Assembly: GCF_003946915.1 (NCBI RefSeq)
Contig: NZ_RPOC01000002.1
Location: 248,001-312,000 of the forward strand
Direction: 5' to 3'
DNA: 64,000 nt
DNA from: Flavobacterium ustbae
GTDB taxonomy: Bacteria > Bacteroidota > Bacteroidia > Flavobacteriales > Flavobacteriaceae
Under the pieces are notes generated by a model, which worked only from the letters and a program-made list of their open reading frames with translations, ran no database searches and had not been told where the DNA came from. This document shows positions 54,554 to 64,000 of the stretch, one piece after another. The stretch's first letter is position 1. Each line of letters opens with the position of its first letter. A program made the translations under genes and the position numbers.

Positions 54554-55822
54554 ATGAAAAGTAAATATGTTATACTAGCATCAGCGTTACTGATTTCTGT
54601 AGCTACGTTTGCTCAAAAAGATCAAATTAAAAGTGCTGAAAAGGCATTGAAAAGTGGTGATGCTCAAGGAGCTATTACGATACTAAAAGATGCTGAGAGC
54701 TTAGTTGCAAATGCTAAAGAAGCAGAGCAGGCACAGTATTATTTTGTTCAAGGTAATGCTTTTCTTGACCTAGCAAATAAAAAGGTTGAAGAAAGTAAAA
54801 ATCTATTAGCTGCAGCAAATAGCTACAAAAAATTAATTGAAGTAGAAAAAGCTTCTGGAAAACAAAAATATTCAACTCAAGCAGCAGAATCAATTACAAA
54901 CATCAAAGGATTGTTGATTAATTCTGCAATTGCTGATACACAAGCAAATAAAAATGCAGAAGGGGCAAAAAAATTATACGAAGCGTATGGTTTAGATAAA
55001 AAAGATACTATCAACTTGTATTATGCAGCATCTACAGCTGTAAATTCACAAGATTATGATCTTGCATTACCTATGTATGAAGAGTTGAAAAAAATAAACT
55101 TTTCTGGAAAAGGAACTTCGTATTTAGCTACAAATAAAGCAAACGGAAACGATGATAATTTTGCTAATGCTAAAGAAAGAGATTTAGCTGTTAAATTAGG
55201 AACGCACGAAAAACCTAAAACAGAAGCTGTTCCTTCAAAAAGAGGTGAAATCTATAAAAACTTAGCGTTGATTTTAGTTCAAAAAGGGCGTACAGAAGAT
55301 GCTAAGCAAGCAATCGCTGATGCTAGAAAGGCAAACCCAGAAGATACTTCTTTAATCTTGACTGAAGCTAATTTGTACCTAGAAACTAAAGACTTCGAAA
55401 AATACAAACAATTAGTTGGAGAGGCTTTACAAAAAGATCCAAACAACGCTGATTTAGTATTCAACTTAGGAGTAATTAGTGCTGGAGCTAAAAACAATGC
55501 TGATGCAGAGAAATATTATCTAAAAGCAATCGAAATCAATCCTAACTATACAAATGCTTACTTGAATCTTGCAGCATTGAAATTGGAAGCTGAGAAACCA
55601 ATCATTGACGAAATGAACAAATTGGGTACTTCTGCTAAAGATATGAAACGTTACGATGTTTTAAAAGCACAGAGAGAAGCTGTTTTCAAAGGAGTTATTC
55701 CTTACCTTAAAAAAGCTAATGAGTTAGATCCTAAAAACGAGGATGTTTCTAAAACACTAATTGGAGTTTACAGCGCTCTTGAAATGACTGCTGAAGCTAA
55801 AGCTTTGAAAGCAAAAATGTAA
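54554..55822 (+). CDS. Secreted tetratricopeptide repeat protein
   Basis: A 422-residue protein with a signal peptide (MKSKYVILASALLISVATFAQ). TPR-like helical pairs span about residues 25-110 and 225-420; the clearest is NADAEKYYLKAIEINPNYTNAYLNLAALKLE near 315. It is close behind gyrA (35 nt) and shares its strand, so it may be co-transcribed. The role is unknown; such proteins often serve as periplasmic scaffolds. Confidence 0.85.
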   Translation: MKSKYVILASALLISVATFAQKDQIKSAEKALKSGDAQGAITILKDAESLVANAKEAEQAQYYFVQGNAFLDLANKKVEESKNLLAAANSYKKLIEVEKASGKQKYSTQAAESITNIKGLLINSAIADTQANKNAEGAKKLYEAYGLDKKDTINLYYAASTAVNSQDYDLALPMYEELKKINFSGKGTSYLATNKANGNDDNFANAKERDLAVKLGTHEKPKTEAVPSKRGEIYKNLALILVQKGRTEDAKQAIADARKANPEDTSLILTEANLYLETKDFEKYKQLVGEALQKDPNNADLVFNLGVISAGAKNNADAEKYYLKAIEINPNYTNAYLNLAALKLEAEKPIIDEMNKLGTSAKDMKRYDVLKAQREAVFKGVIPYLKKANELDPKNEDVSKTLIGVYSALEMTAEAKALKAKM

Positions 55823-55842
55823 TACTTCTTGTTTCAAAGCCA

Positions 55843-55878
55843 TAAAAAAACCATCAGCCGCGGGCTGATGGTTTTTTT
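55843..55878. terminator. Bidirectional terminator between the TPR gene and osmC-like gene
   Basis: CCATCAGCC-GCG-GGCTGATGG with A7 before and T7 after. Confidence 0.9.
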
Positions 55879-55884
55879 ATGGTT

Positions 55885-56304
55885 TTAACTGATTAATTCA
55901 GCAGATAGTGTAATTGTAGTATTCAATAGTTTTGAAATCGGACAGATTTCTTTCGCTTTAGCTGCCGTAGAAGCAAATTCTTCTGCAGAAATTGATGGAA
56001 CTTTACCTTTTAAATCTAAATGAATTAAAGTGATGGTTCCGTCTTCAAAAGTTACTGTTGCTTCTGTGGTTAAATCATCTGCAGTAAAACCACCTTCGTT
56101 CAGTAAAAAGCTTAATTGCATGGTAAAACAGCCCGAATGCGCAGCCGCAACCAATTCTTCTGGATTTGTCCCAACACCATCAGCAAATCTTGTTTTAAAA
56201 GAAAGTTGAGCATTATCTAAAGTAGTGCTTTGTGTACTAATTTTTCCTGTTCCTTCCATACCGGTTCCTTTCCAGTTGGCGTGTGCTTTTCTTGTAAATT
56301 TCAT
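55885..56304 (-). CDS. OsmC family peroxiredoxin
   Basis: A 139-residue protein reducing organic hydroperoxides. The two redox Cys lie in AAHSGCFTMQLS (Cys59) and AKEICPISKLLN (Cys122), the spacing typical of the OsmC branch. It begins KFTRKAHANWKGTGMEGTGK. The gene stands alone. Confidence 0.92.
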   Translation of the reverse strand: MKFTRKAHANWKGTGMEGTGKISTQSTTLDNAQLSFKTRFADGVGTNPEELVAAAHSGCFTMQLSFLLNEGGFTADDLTTEATVTFEDGTITLIHLDLKGKVPSISAEEFASTAAKAKEICPISKLLNTTITLSAELIS

Positions 56305-56440
56305 TTTTTAGCTATTAAAATTAATAATTGATTTGTTATTAGGTGATTATCAAATAGTAGTAATCTATCAAATATACCTAAAATTTTGCATTTCAGCTTT
56401 ATCAATTTGTTAGCTTTGAAATTAAAACTTACAAAAAAAT

Positions 56441-56488
56441 AAAATTCCAAATTCCAATTGCGTTTATTCAATTGGAATTTGGAATTTT
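56441..56488. terminator. Long AT-rich hairpin after the DUF349 gene
   Basis: 20-bp perfect arms: AAAATTCCAAATTCCAATTG (56441-56460) and its complement (56469-56488). A further copy of AATTTGGAATTTT follows. Likely a terminator for the minus-strand gene, but the TTGGAATTT units may also be a repeat family. Confidence 0.6.
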
Positions 56489-56510
56489 TAAAATTTGGAA
56501 TTTTCTATAT

Positions 56511-58490
56511 TTATTCCTGTCCTAAGTTTCTTAATTGTTTCAATTTATCTTTCCAAACCTCAAGACTTTCTTTGTGAATTGCAATGTTTTTACGTACTTC
56601 CGTAACAATTGAATTCTCTTTTTTAGCATTTTTAGTATTGGTAAAGAACTGAATATTGTTTTCTAATTGGAAAATTTCATTTTGAACTTCTTCAATTTTA
56701 CGCATAATAAAGATTTTCTCGTTATCTAATTTGCGTGTATCGTTACTATCAGATAAAGAGTCAATACGGTTGGCAAAACGCATCATTTCTGATTCTTTTT
56801 TGCTTAGACTCAATTTTTCAAAAAGAGCATCTAATATTTTATTGAATTTTCCTTCGATATGTCTTCTTGAGAAAGGAACTTTGCCCAATGCTTTCCAAGC
56901 TTCAATATGTGCTTTAATGGCATCTAAATCTGTTTTGTGATCTCCAGTAAGTTGGAAAGCTCTCAAAACATCCAAATATGCTTTTTTGTTATCAAAAGCA
57001 GCAACTTCTTCGCCATTTTCTTCTGACTTATGCTCTTTTAACTTATCAAAATAATGGTTGCATGCATCCTTAAATTCTTTCCAGATTTTATCTGAATATT
57101 TTTTAGGAACATGTCCAATTTGTTTCCATTCTTCCTGGATCTGCTTCATTACAGGAGTTGTTGCCGAAAAATCGGTGCTTTCTTGTAATTCTTTAGCCTT
57201 AGCAACTAGAGCAAGTTTTTTATTTAGATTGTCGTTTTGGTCTTTCTTAATATCCTTGTAAAACGAATTTTTAAAGGCATTAAAGTTTCTAACAGCAGTT
57301 TTAAAAGCGGCCCAAGTTTCTTCATTTACTTCAGATGGTACTTTTCCTGCAGCAAAAAACTCATTTCTTAAATCTTCTACTTTCTGAATTTGTAGTAGCC
57401 ATTGCGAATGAGAATTTACTTTTTCTGTTCCAAGAGTTTCGATTTTAGCAATAATCTCTTTTTTGATTTCAAGATTTCTGCCTTCGTTTGCTCTTTGGTT
57501 TTCAAATAAGACTTCTCTTTTATCGTGGATTTTCTTAGTCAGTTCACTAAATTGATTCCAGATTGTGTCGCGATGCTCTTTAGAAACAGGTCCAATTTCT
57601 TCTTTCCAAATTCTGTGTAAATCCTGTAATTCACGGAAAGATTTATTTACATCGGCATCATTTACCAATTCTTCTACACGAGCTATTATTTTTTGCTTTA
57701 ATTCTAAATTATGTTTAAAATCTAAATCTCTAGCTTCACGATCTAAATGAAGATAGTCATAGAAGTTTTCTACGTGAAAATGATAATTATTCCAAACGTG
57801 ATTGTATTTATCTTTCGGAATTGCTCCAGCATTTTTCCATCTTTCTCTTAATTCATTAAAATGTTTAAGAGTATCTTTTATGTTTTCCTGCGGATTAATT
57901 AATTCTTTTAATTCTTCAACAATAGCCAGACGATTTTCTAAATTGGTTTTTAAATTGGTTTGTAAATGTTTAAAATGAGCATTTCTTTTTTCTCTAAAAA
58001 CATTATAATATTCGTCAAATTTAGATTTTAGAGGCAGATGATATTCAAACTCTTCATTTGGATCTGGATTAGAAGCTAAAAATTCTTCTTTTTTCTCCTC
58101 TATAAGATGATGATATTGTAGCAAGAAAGCTTTTTTGATTTCTTCAATATGATCTTTTACAGACATCACTGCATCTGTATTAACCAGTTTTTTAAGTTCA
58201 TCAACAAGAGCGTCCAACGAAAATGTGTTGTAATCTTGCATAGGAATGTCGTGACGTTCCTTCAGCGTTTCGTCTTCACTTTCAGCAGCATTTGAATTGG
58301 TAATAACATCTAATGCTTCTTGATGAGCATTTTCTTGTTCTTCAGATTCATTTTCAGTTTCTGACACTAGATCTTCGGTCAAAATTTCAGAATCTGATAT
58401 TTCAATTGCTTCATTTGTTACAGAATCATTTATTTCGATTCCAGATTTTCCGTCTGCTTCATGCAGGTTATCATTCTTTTCTTCTAACAT
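56511..58490 (-). CDS. DUF349 domain protein
   Basis: A 659-residue charged helical protein with an acidic N-terminal region (about 1-85) and about five DUF349 repeats, each with a W-K-x-I/A-G-x-V/I-P pattern such as RWKNAGAIPKDKYNHVWNNY (about 215) and EWKQIGHVPKKYSDKIWKEF (about 450). The C-terminus is a coiled coil. DUF349 proteins are widespread in Bacteroidota; function uncertain. Confidence 0.9.
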   Translation of the reverse strand: MLEEKNDNLHEADGKSGIEINDSVTNEAIEISDSEILTEDLVSETENESEEQENAHQEALDVITNSNAAESEDETLKERHDIPMQDYNTFSLDALVDELKKLVNTDAVMSVKDHIEEIKKAFLLQYHHLIEEKKEEFLASNPDPNEEFEYHLPLKSKFDEYYNVFREKRNAHFKHLQTNLKTNLENRLAIVEELKELINPQENIKDTLKHFNELRERWKNAGAIPKDKYNHVWNNYHFHVENFYDYLHLDREARDLDFKHNLELKQKIIARVEELVNDADVNKSFRELQDLHRIWKEEIGPVSKEHRDTIWNQFSELTKKIHDKREVLFENQRANEGRNLEIKKEIIAKIETLGTEKVNSHSQWLLQIQKVEDLRNEFFAAGKVPSEVNEETWAAFKTAVRNFNAFKNSFYKDIKKDQNDNLNKKLALVAKAKELQESTDFSATTPVMKQIQEEWKQIGHVPKKYSDKIWKEFKDACNHYFDKLKEHKSEENGEEVAAFDNKKAYLDVLRAFQLTGDHKTDLDAIKAHIEAWKALGKVPFSRRHIEGKFNKILDALFEKLSLSKKESEMMRFANRIDSLSDSNDTRKLDNEKIFIMRKIEEVQNEIFQLENNIQFFTNTKNAKKENSIVTEVRKNIAIHKESLEVWKDKLKQLRNLGQE

Positions 58491-58740
58491 CTTTAAAAAT
58501 GTATAAGGTTTTTATTTTAAACAGTGCGAAAGATAGTAAAGGTGTTTCTAAATACAAAATAAATCCTTTGTTTATGCTCTTTTTACGATCAAATTCTTAT
58601 TATTGAGAACCATTTGAAAATAGGTTAAACGATTTTAGGATGATTTATTATTATAAATTTAAATTTTGGATTGCTATTTTTTTTAGACAATGTGTTTTAA
58701 TATCGCAGTATATATAGCCTTTAAGTAGTATAAATGAAAT

Positions 58741-59487
58741 TCAGAACAAAACCAGAATTCCTGCTTCAAGACCTAAATTGTATGTTTTTTGACCTCCAAA
58801 AGCAGCACTTGGATGAATGTAAACCAAATTGGTAGGTGTAATTTTTCGTCCAAATTCAACGAAAGCATTATTCTGAAAACCTTGCAAAACATCATTATAA
58901 CGAAATGCTACATCTGCTGCAATCCAGTTTTTGCCAAAAAAGTATAGAACAACATTTTCTAATACTGTGACGCTTATATCGTTGCGGCTATTTGCTCCGG
59001 CAAAACTCGCTTGATATTCTAACGTAGAGAGCCATAAAAGCTTTTTGGGGTAAAGATACTTTCCGTAAATTACTGCAGGCATAACGACCCATTTTCCAGA
59101 TCCAAAGTTCGGGTCAGATGCAGTATTGCCATAAACTCTAGTACGTAGTGCAATTCCGTTATTATTTTTCATAAACGGTATATAACTTACTCCCATACCA
59201 ACGTCGCCTATAGCAGTTTTGTTTATCGAATTGGTATTGGCAGAAATTAGCGGAAGATCAAAACGTAAATTCCAAGCTTTGTTACCCACAGGAAGTAAGA
59301 CTCGAACTTGAGTGGTGTTAAAAGAGCCATTGTCTGTGTCTAGATATTCATCAAAAAAAAGAAGCGTTTTGAGGAAATAATGGTAGCGCGGTTCAGAGAA
59401 AGGACTATTTTTAGGTATAGTATCTTGTGCAAAGAGCCTACCGGTAATCAAAAAAAATAAAATGCTAAGTAATTGTATTTTATTCAT
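58741..59487 (-). CDS. Putative outer-membrane beta-barrel protein
   Basis: A 248-residue protein from the ATG at 59487, with signal peptide MNKIQLLSILFFLITGRLFAQ. The remainder alternates short amphipathic strands (TQVRVLLPVGNKAWNLRFDLPL, GIALRTRVYGNT, NWIAADVAFRYN) and ends in a hydrophobic Phe (LEAGILVLF), the usual barrel end. It resembles transporter-like MetA-pathway/phenol-degradation family barrels only loosely. Function unknown. Confidence 0.7.
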   Translation of the reverse strand: MNKIQLLSILFFLITGRLFAQDTIPKNSPFSEPRYHYFLKTLLFFDEYLDTDNGSFNTTQVRVLLPVGNKAWNLRFDLPLISANTNSINKTAIGDVGMGVSYIPFMKNNNGIALRTRVYGNTASDPNFGSGKWVVMPAVIYGKYLYPKKLLWLSTLEYQASFAGANSRNDISVTVLENVVLYFFGKNWIAADVAFRYNDVLQGFQNNAFVEFGRKITPTNLVYIHPSAAFGGQKTYNLGLEAGILVLF

Positions 59488-59555
59488 AACCACCTGTTAT
59501 TTAGTGGATTAAAAATACAAAAAATACGTTAACATTTTATTTTTTGCTATTTATT

Positions 59556-60308
59556 TTATTTGTTCCATATTTTCCAAGCTTTTTCAGCCTGAAAAATAAG
59601 CATATCGTGCCCGTTTTTAATTACAGCTCCCTTTTCTTTTGCTTTTCGTAAGAAAGTAGTTTCTGCCGGATTATAGATTAAGTCGTATGCAATGTGCTTT
59701 TCTGTAAAAAACTCATAAGGTAAGTTTGGACAAGCTTCGATATTTGGACTTGTTCCAACTGGCGTGCAATTGATTATAATTTGAAAATTGTCAAAAGTAG
59801 TAGCATTAATCAAATCGTAATCTATTATGTTTTCTTTAGCTTCTCTAGAAACGAAAGTATACGGAATATCCAATTCATCCAAAGCAAAAGCAACACCTTT
59901 AGAAGCTCCGCCTGTTCCTAAAATAAGTGCTTTTCTGTGATGTGGTTCTAATAGTGGTTTTAGCGATTTTTTAAATCCGTAATAATCAGTATTATAACCT
60001 TTTAACTTGCCACTTTTAGTAAATTTGATAGTATTGACAGCGCCAATTAGAGCAGCTTTTTTTGATAGTTTATCTAGAAAAGGTATAACTTGTTCTTTGT
60101 ACGGAATTGTAACGTTTAATCCTTTTAAATCAGGATTGTTTTTAATTAACTCAGTGAAATAATTAATCTCAGATATGTCAAAATTCTCATAGCTGTTGCC
60201 AGCAAAAACTTCATTATTAAATTTTTCTGTAAAATAACCTTTTGAAAAAGAGTAGCTTATGTTGCGTCCTAATAATCCAAAACGTCTTCTTAATAAAATA
60301 TCAACCAT
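59556..60308 (-). CDS. aroE: Shikimate dehydrogenase
   Basis: A 250-residue NADP-dependent enzyme that reduces 3-dehydroshikimate in aromatic amino acid synthesis. The substrate site is GRNISYSFSKGYFTEKF (Ser-x-Ser), the catalytic Lys-Asp region is NVTIPYKEQVIPFLD (near 62) with GAVNTIK, and the NADP loop is LGTGGASKGVAFAL (near 129). It ends in GHDMLIFQAEKAW. Its start is 2 nt after the end of the upstream TPR gene, indicating an operon. Confidence 0.95.
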   Translation of the reverse strand: MVDILLRRRFGLLGRNISYSFSKGYFTEKFNNEVFAGNSYENFDISEINYFTELIKNNPDLKGLNVTIPYKEQVIPFLDKLSKKAALIGAVNTIKFTKSGKLKGYNTDYYGFKKSLKPLLEPHHRKALILGTGGASKGVAFALDELDIPYTFVSREAKENIIDYDLINATTFDNFQIIINCTPVGTSPNIEACPNLPYEFFTEKHIAYDLIYNPAETTFLRKAKEKGAVIKNGHDMLIFQAEKAWKIWNK

Positions 60309-60310
60309 TC

Positions 60311-61705
60311 TTATTTACGATGTTTTTCTATATAATTTTTTACTGTTTTTTTTGCCCAAACTACAGGAAACAAATCTTCTATTAAAATATAATTGTCAAA
60401 ATTTAGGCGTAAACCATTGCTTAAGTGAAATTTAGCTTTTGTGTTGTCTTGAATCATAAAATACAATCCAGCCAAACGATATTCGATTTCATTTTCTTCT
60501 GGAAAATATTCTGTCGCTTGCAATAAAGTTTGGATAGCCGTTTCAAATTCACCTAAAAACTGAAGGATATCAACCCAGAATAACCAAGTGTCTAGTGCGT
60601 AATCTCCAAATTCAACTGCTTTTCTAAAACCAAATTCGGCTTCTTCAAAGAAATTCATTTGTTTGTTGATCGTAGCATATCTTTTCCAGTACAAACGATT
60701 CTGATTGTCGATTGCCAAAGCTTTATTCACAAAAAACAAAGCTTTCTGATAGTTTTTCTGGCGAAGATGAAAATCTGTAATCGCAATCCAGCCTTTGTCT
60801 AAAAGCGGATCTTCGTGCACCGTTTGGTTATAGTATTGAATTGCTTTCGCTAAATTACCAAGTTTTTCATAACACTTTCCAATTCGAAGAAGCGCGTACG
60901 AAGTCGCATCATCCAATTCGATAGTTCTGTTATAGCTTTCAATTGCTTCGTTGTATTTTTTCAGACGCTCATAAGCTTTTGCTTTTTCCATAAAAGCGCC
61001 TAAAAATTCATCATCAATCAGCGTTGCATAATCAAAAGCGCGAATAGCATTTTCATATTCTTTTACGCCATAATGAAGACGTCCAAGCTGATGCCAAGCA
61101 ATTTCGCTGTAAGGATTTCTGTTGATGTATTCATTCAAATAAACAATCGCTTCTTGATTTTGATCTAAAAATTCAAAACAGTACACTACATTATAAAGCG
61201 CAGACTGATCTTCTAAATCTTCTTCAAGACATTTGATGAAACTTTCTTTTGCCAATTCTAGATTATCCATAAAAAGATATTCCATACCAATCAAATTGTA
61301 TACATCTGCATAATCATCAGTATACTGAAGTGCAATTTTTAACAGTTCAACTGCTTTTTCATGCTGATCTCTTTTTGAACAGATATTGGCTTTTTGGATG
61401 TAGATTTCCTCGTTGTTGGGTTCAATTGCGTACAACTCATTCAAAAGCTTTTCAGCGATATCGAGTTTGTCATCATAAACTAGCATTTCTACTTGTACTA
61501 ATTTTAAGCCTGTAGATTTTGGATGCTGGTCTAATGCAAGTTTTAAGGCCTTTTTTGCTAAATTAGCCTTGCCTATGTCTAAATAATGAAGAATTATTTC
61601 TTCGAATTCTTCAGAATCAAAAAAGAGTACTTTGTTGGTTTTTAACATCGACTCAAATTTGGATAGGGATAGGTTATAATCTTCTTCTTCGTTGCTTAAT
61701 TGCAT
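60311..61705 (-). CDS. Tetratricopeptide repeat protein
   Basis: A 464-residue protein made almost entirely of TPR units (at least ten; clear examples are EIAWHQLGRLHYGVKEYENAIRAFDYATL near 200 and SYALLRIGKCYEKLGNLAKAIQYYN near 270). It has no signal peptide, so it is a cytoplasmic scaffold. Located 2 nt upstream of aroE on the same strand and likely co-transcribed. The link to shikimate synthesis is only positional. Confidence 0.9.
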   Translation of the reverse strand: MQLSNEEEDYNLSLSKFESMLKTNKVLFFDSEEFEEIILHYLDIGKANLAKKALKLALDQHPKSTGLKLVQVEMLVYDDKLDIAEKLLNELYAIEPNNEEIYIQKANICSKRDQHEKAVELLKIALQYTDDYADVYNLIGMEYLFMDNLELAKESFIKCLEEDLEDQSALYNVVYCFEFLDQNQEAIVYLNEYINRNPYSEIAWHQLGRLHYGVKEYENAIRAFDYATLIDDEFLGAFMEKAKAYERLKKYNEAIESYNRTIELDDATSYALLRIGKCYEKLGNLAKAIQYYNQTVHEDPLLDKGWIAITDFHLRQKNYQKALFFVNKALAIDNQNRLYWKRYATINKQMNFFEEAEFGFRKAVEFGDYALDTWLFWVDILQFLGEFETAIQTLLQATEYFPEENEIEYRLAGLYFMIQDNTKAKFHLSNGLRLNFDNYILIEDLFPVVWAKKTVKNYIEKHRK

Positions 61706-61969
61706 ACTTCGTATATTTGAAATTAGCCTGTTATAAATTTAGGCAACCATATAATTGTTGTAAGGATAAGAAATTAATTGTTTTGAACAATTTAATTAAC
61801 AAAATATGGCGTTTTTTATTCTATTTTAGGAAGAAATATCCTTTATTATTAAAGGATTAACTTCAGTTTTATTCTTTTTTTATTTAGGCAGAAAGATTTT
61901 AATGAAATATAAATTGAGTATTATTTTCTGTCGTTTTTGTTGAAACTGCGCTCAAAATAATTTTGAATT

Positions 61970-63163
61970 CTATTTGTTGTTCTTTTTTATTATCTCATCC
62001 ATAACGTCTAAAATAATAGCGCAGCCTTCTCTAATTTCCTCTTCAGAAATCGTTAAAGGTGGTGTGATTCGTATCGCGCATCCTTCAAATAAAAGCCAGA
62101 ATAAAATAAGTCCTCTGTCTTGACAGGTTAAAATGACTTCGTTTGTAATATCTGCCGATTCTGTCATCGCGGCAAGCATTAATCCTTTTCCTCTAACTTC
62201 TGTAATCAAAGGATGTACCAAAAGTGATCTGAAGAGTTTTTCCTTTTCAAGCGCTTCTGCCATTAAATTTGTTTCAGTTAATTCTTGCAAAGTAGCCAAA
62301 CAAGCTGACGCAATGACAGGGTGACCTCCAAAAGTCGTAATATGTCCTAATTTCGGATTTTCTGTTAAAAGATCCATTTTTTCAGAAGAAGCTGTAAACG
62401 CTCCAACAGGCATTCCGCCACCCATTCCTTTTCCCATAACAACGATGTCTGGAACTACGTCATAATTTTGGAAACCGAAAAGTTTTCCTGTTCTTCCAAA
62501 ACCAGGCTGAATTTCGTCGACAATCATTAAAGCTCCAACCTCATCGCAGCGTTTGCGAACTTTCTCCAAGAAATTGTTTTCTGGCTGAATAAATCCAGCT
62601 CCTCCTTGAATGGTTTCTAAAAGAATGGCTGCAGTTCGAGTGGTTATTTTCTGTAAATCTTCTTCGCTGTTGAAAGTGATAAAATCAACATCTGGAAGCA
62701 AAGGCCTGAAAGCTTGTTTTCGTTCTTCAAATCCCATAACGCTCATAGATCCCATTGTGTTTCCGTGATAAGCGTTGTGACAAGAAATAAGCTGGCTACG
62801 GCCTGTAACTCGTTTTGCCAGTTTTAGCGAGCCTTCAATCGCTTCTGTTCCAGAATTTACCAAATAGGTTTTATTTAAAGATTCTGGAAGAAGTGAAGCC
62901 ATCATTTTACAATATTGAACGGCTGGACTTTGTGAATATTCTCCGTAAACCATTACGTGAGAATATTTGTCCAACTGATCTTTTATCGCCTGATTGACTC
63001 TCGGATGCTGATGTCCTAAAGTGCAAGCCGAAACTCCGGCAACAAAATCTAAATATTTCTTATCGTTTGTGTCGTATATGTAAGAGCCAATGGCATGCGA
63101 AACTTCCATTCCGAGTGGGTAAGGAGAAGTTTGCGCTTGGTATTTTATAAAATCTGGATTCAT
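61970..63163 (-). CDS. Class III aminotransferase (acetylornithine/ornithine type)
   Basis: A 397-residue PLP enzyme. The PLP-Lys lies in DIVVMGKGMGGGMPVGAF (about residue 248), and the cofactor-binding Asp is in ALMIVDEIQPGFGRTGKLFGF (about 220). YLVNSGTEAIEGSLKLAKRVTG near 98 is typical. It is not adjacent to arginine genes, so the substrate could be ornithine, acetylornithine or another omega-amine. The spacer upstream is full of CTAAGG-type repeats. Confidence 0.88.
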   Translation of the reverse strand: MNPDFIKYQAQTSPYPLGMEVSHAIGSYIYDTNDKKYLDFVAGVSACTLGHQHPRVNQAIKDQLDKYSHVMVYGEYSQSPAVQYCKMMASLLPESLNKTYLVNSGTEAIEGSLKLAKRVTGRSQLISCHNAYHGNTMGSMSVMGFEERKQAFRPLLPDVDFITFNSEEDLQKITTRTAAILLETIQGGAGFIQPENNFLEKVRKRCDEVGALMIVDEIQPGFGRTGKLFGFQNYDVVPDIVVMGKGMGGGMPVGAFTASSEKMDLLTENPKLGHITTFGGHPVIASACLATLQELTETNLMAEALEKEKLFRSLLVHPLITEVRGKGLMLAAMTESADITNEVILTCQDRGLILFWLLFEGCAIRITPPLTISEEEIREGCAIILDVMDEIIKKNNK

Positions 63164-63399
63164 TTTTTCTTAAAGGTTCAAAGTCGCAAAGGTACTAAGG
63201 ATCTAAGGTTTTTTAACTTTACGCTTAGGTTAACTTTTTTTTTAAGCTTCAAAGGCACTAAGGTTCTGAGATACTAATTTTTTTTTTACTTTATGCTTAG
63301 GTTGACTTTTTTAAAGTTGCTAATATCCTAAGGTTTTAGCGTACAGTATTTACTTATTTAAGTTTAAGCTGAACACTAAAAAAAACTGTACACTGACCA
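63164..63399. repeat. Degenerate CTAAGGTT-type direct repeats
   Basis: Units such as GGTACTAAGG, GGCACTAAGGTTCTGAG and ACTTTACGCTTAGGTT/ACTTTATGCTTAGGTT alternate between the two genes. Non-coding. Confidence 0.65.
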
Positions 63400-63999
63400 C
63401 TATTTCTTACTCTTAGCAGCTGGATTCTTCTTGTCGTAATTCAAAGTTTCCTTCCTGACTTTTAGCGGAATATTTTTACCTTTTTCTTCCTGTTCTTTTC
63501 CTTCTTTAATCAGTTTTTCATTCAGTTCGTTATCTTCATCGGTAAAAATATCATCTTTCGACTTTATTCTTTCGGCACCTCGCCAGTTCATTCCTCGCAG
63601 TTTTCTAGCATTTTCTGGGAGTTCGTCTTCTGGAAAAATATCACCATCAACTTTATTGAAGAAAGTAATGGTTTCTATAGCATTATTCTCCAAAATCATA
63701 TTGATTTTACTGCTAACATTTTTATTGATTCCGATTAGTTCATTGGTATCATTTCGCATATAATAAATGACTTCAGTATTTTTGATTACATCAACATCAT
63801 GGAGTTTTCCATCCCGGAATTTTCCAAACAAATTGAGTCCCTTGACCTGATTATAACCCGTTCCGAGCGTATCCTTGGAGAGAACAAAAGTATTATTGAG
63901 GACTTTTAAAGAGTCAATTTTTCTTGTTGTATTGTCGCCAATTAAGTGCATTACATCTCCTGTAATTTGGTTTTCGCCATTCCACAAAATCGGATTTCC
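63400..63999 (-). CDS. OstA/LptA-like LPS transport protein (5' part outside window)
   Basis: The last 200 or so residues of a protein whose start lies beyond the window; the frame reads GNPILWNGENQITGDVMHLI at the edge. Beta-jellyroll strands such as NQITGDVMHLI, NQVKGLNLFGKFRDGKLHDVDVIKNTEVIYY and SKINMILENNAIETITFF match the OstA (organic solvent tolerance) family that carries lipopolysaccharide to the outer membrane. The C-terminal 65 residues are charged and likely disordered, ending KKNPAAKSKK. Confidence 0.75.
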   Translation of the reverse strand, partial: GNPILWNGENQITGDVMHLIGDNTTRKIDSLKVLNNTFVLSKDTLGTGYNQVKGLNLFGKFRDGKLHDVDVIKNTEVIYYMRNDTNELIGINKNVSSKINMILENNAIETITFFNKVDGDIFPEDELPENARKLRGMNWRGAERIKSKDDIFTDEDNELNEKLIKEGKEQEEKGKNIPLKVRKETLNYDKKNPAAKSKK

Positions 64000-64000
64000 G

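Overview
The window is about 64 kb of an AT-rich chromosome from a member of the Bacteroidota, almost certainly Flavobacterium or a close relative. Reasons: an undivided threonine operon headed by a fused aspartokinase/homoserine dehydrogenase; secreted proteins ending in a type IX secretion-like tail; TAnnTTTG promoter elements with little Shine-Dalgarno signal; ClpC, GyrA, DUF349, LpxD and OstA proteins of the flavobacterial kind; and intergenic spacers packed with short palindromes and CGCAAAG/CTAAAATC/CCTTAGAA-type repeats. No rRNA, tRNA, CRISPR array, prophage or intact insertion sequence was seen.

Layout. 1-2406: end of a cbb3 oxidase assembly cluster (ccoG, ccoH, SafE-like permease). 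2451-9148, minus strand: hemN, small membrane proteins, DoxX, a biotin-dependent carboxyltransferase, lpxD, msrB. 9239-10337: prfB, which needs a programmed +1 frameshift. 10489-18659: threonine aldolase, adhE, YbaB, oligopeptidase, cysteine synthase family enzyme. 19002-21203: tandem secreted LamG paralogues. 21290-22562: a decayed toxin/immunity locus. 22694-28688: small lipoprotein, YebC, S41 protease, gcvT, NAD(P)HX dehydratase. 28689-32713: repeat-rich spacers around a HipA-like kinase/DUF3037 pair, an acetyltransferase, a lipoprotein and a methyltransferase-like protein. 32714-36610: a small accessory island of GC-rich palindromes, a broken HNH-type gene, a deaminase-like gene with a coupled partner, and an LRR protein. 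36615-41860: thrL-thrA-thrB-thrC. 42214-64000: ammonia-lyase, phosphate transport pair, WG-repeat protein, DUF421, RimB-RimK fusion, clpC, gyrA-TPR, OsmC, DUF349, outer-membrane protein, aroE, TPR, aminotransferase and a partial OstA gene.

Regulatory logic visible in the DNA. Sites with Crp/Fnr-family symmetry (TTGAT-N4-ATCAA or TGAC-N4-GTCA) lie upstream of adhE, hemN and the carboxyltransferase, which with ccoGH suggests low-oxygen co-regulation. The threonine operon is preceded by a 34-residue leader peptide with ten Thr and six Ile codons, a classic attenuation design. A 13-bp inverted repeat around TACTAAGGTA sits directly upstream of doxX.

Best candidates for something undescribed: (1) the deaminase-like gene and its one-base-overlapping partner at 34237-35084; (2) the HipA-like/DUF3037 pair at 29224-30379; (3) a 16-18 bp TCCCGA...TCGGGA mini-palindrome that repeatedly sits between direct repeats; (4) the thr leader; (5) a second copy of the thrC 3' end 1.3 kb beyond the real one, bracketing accessory DNA. 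All product names are from reading the proteins by eye; no database search was possible.
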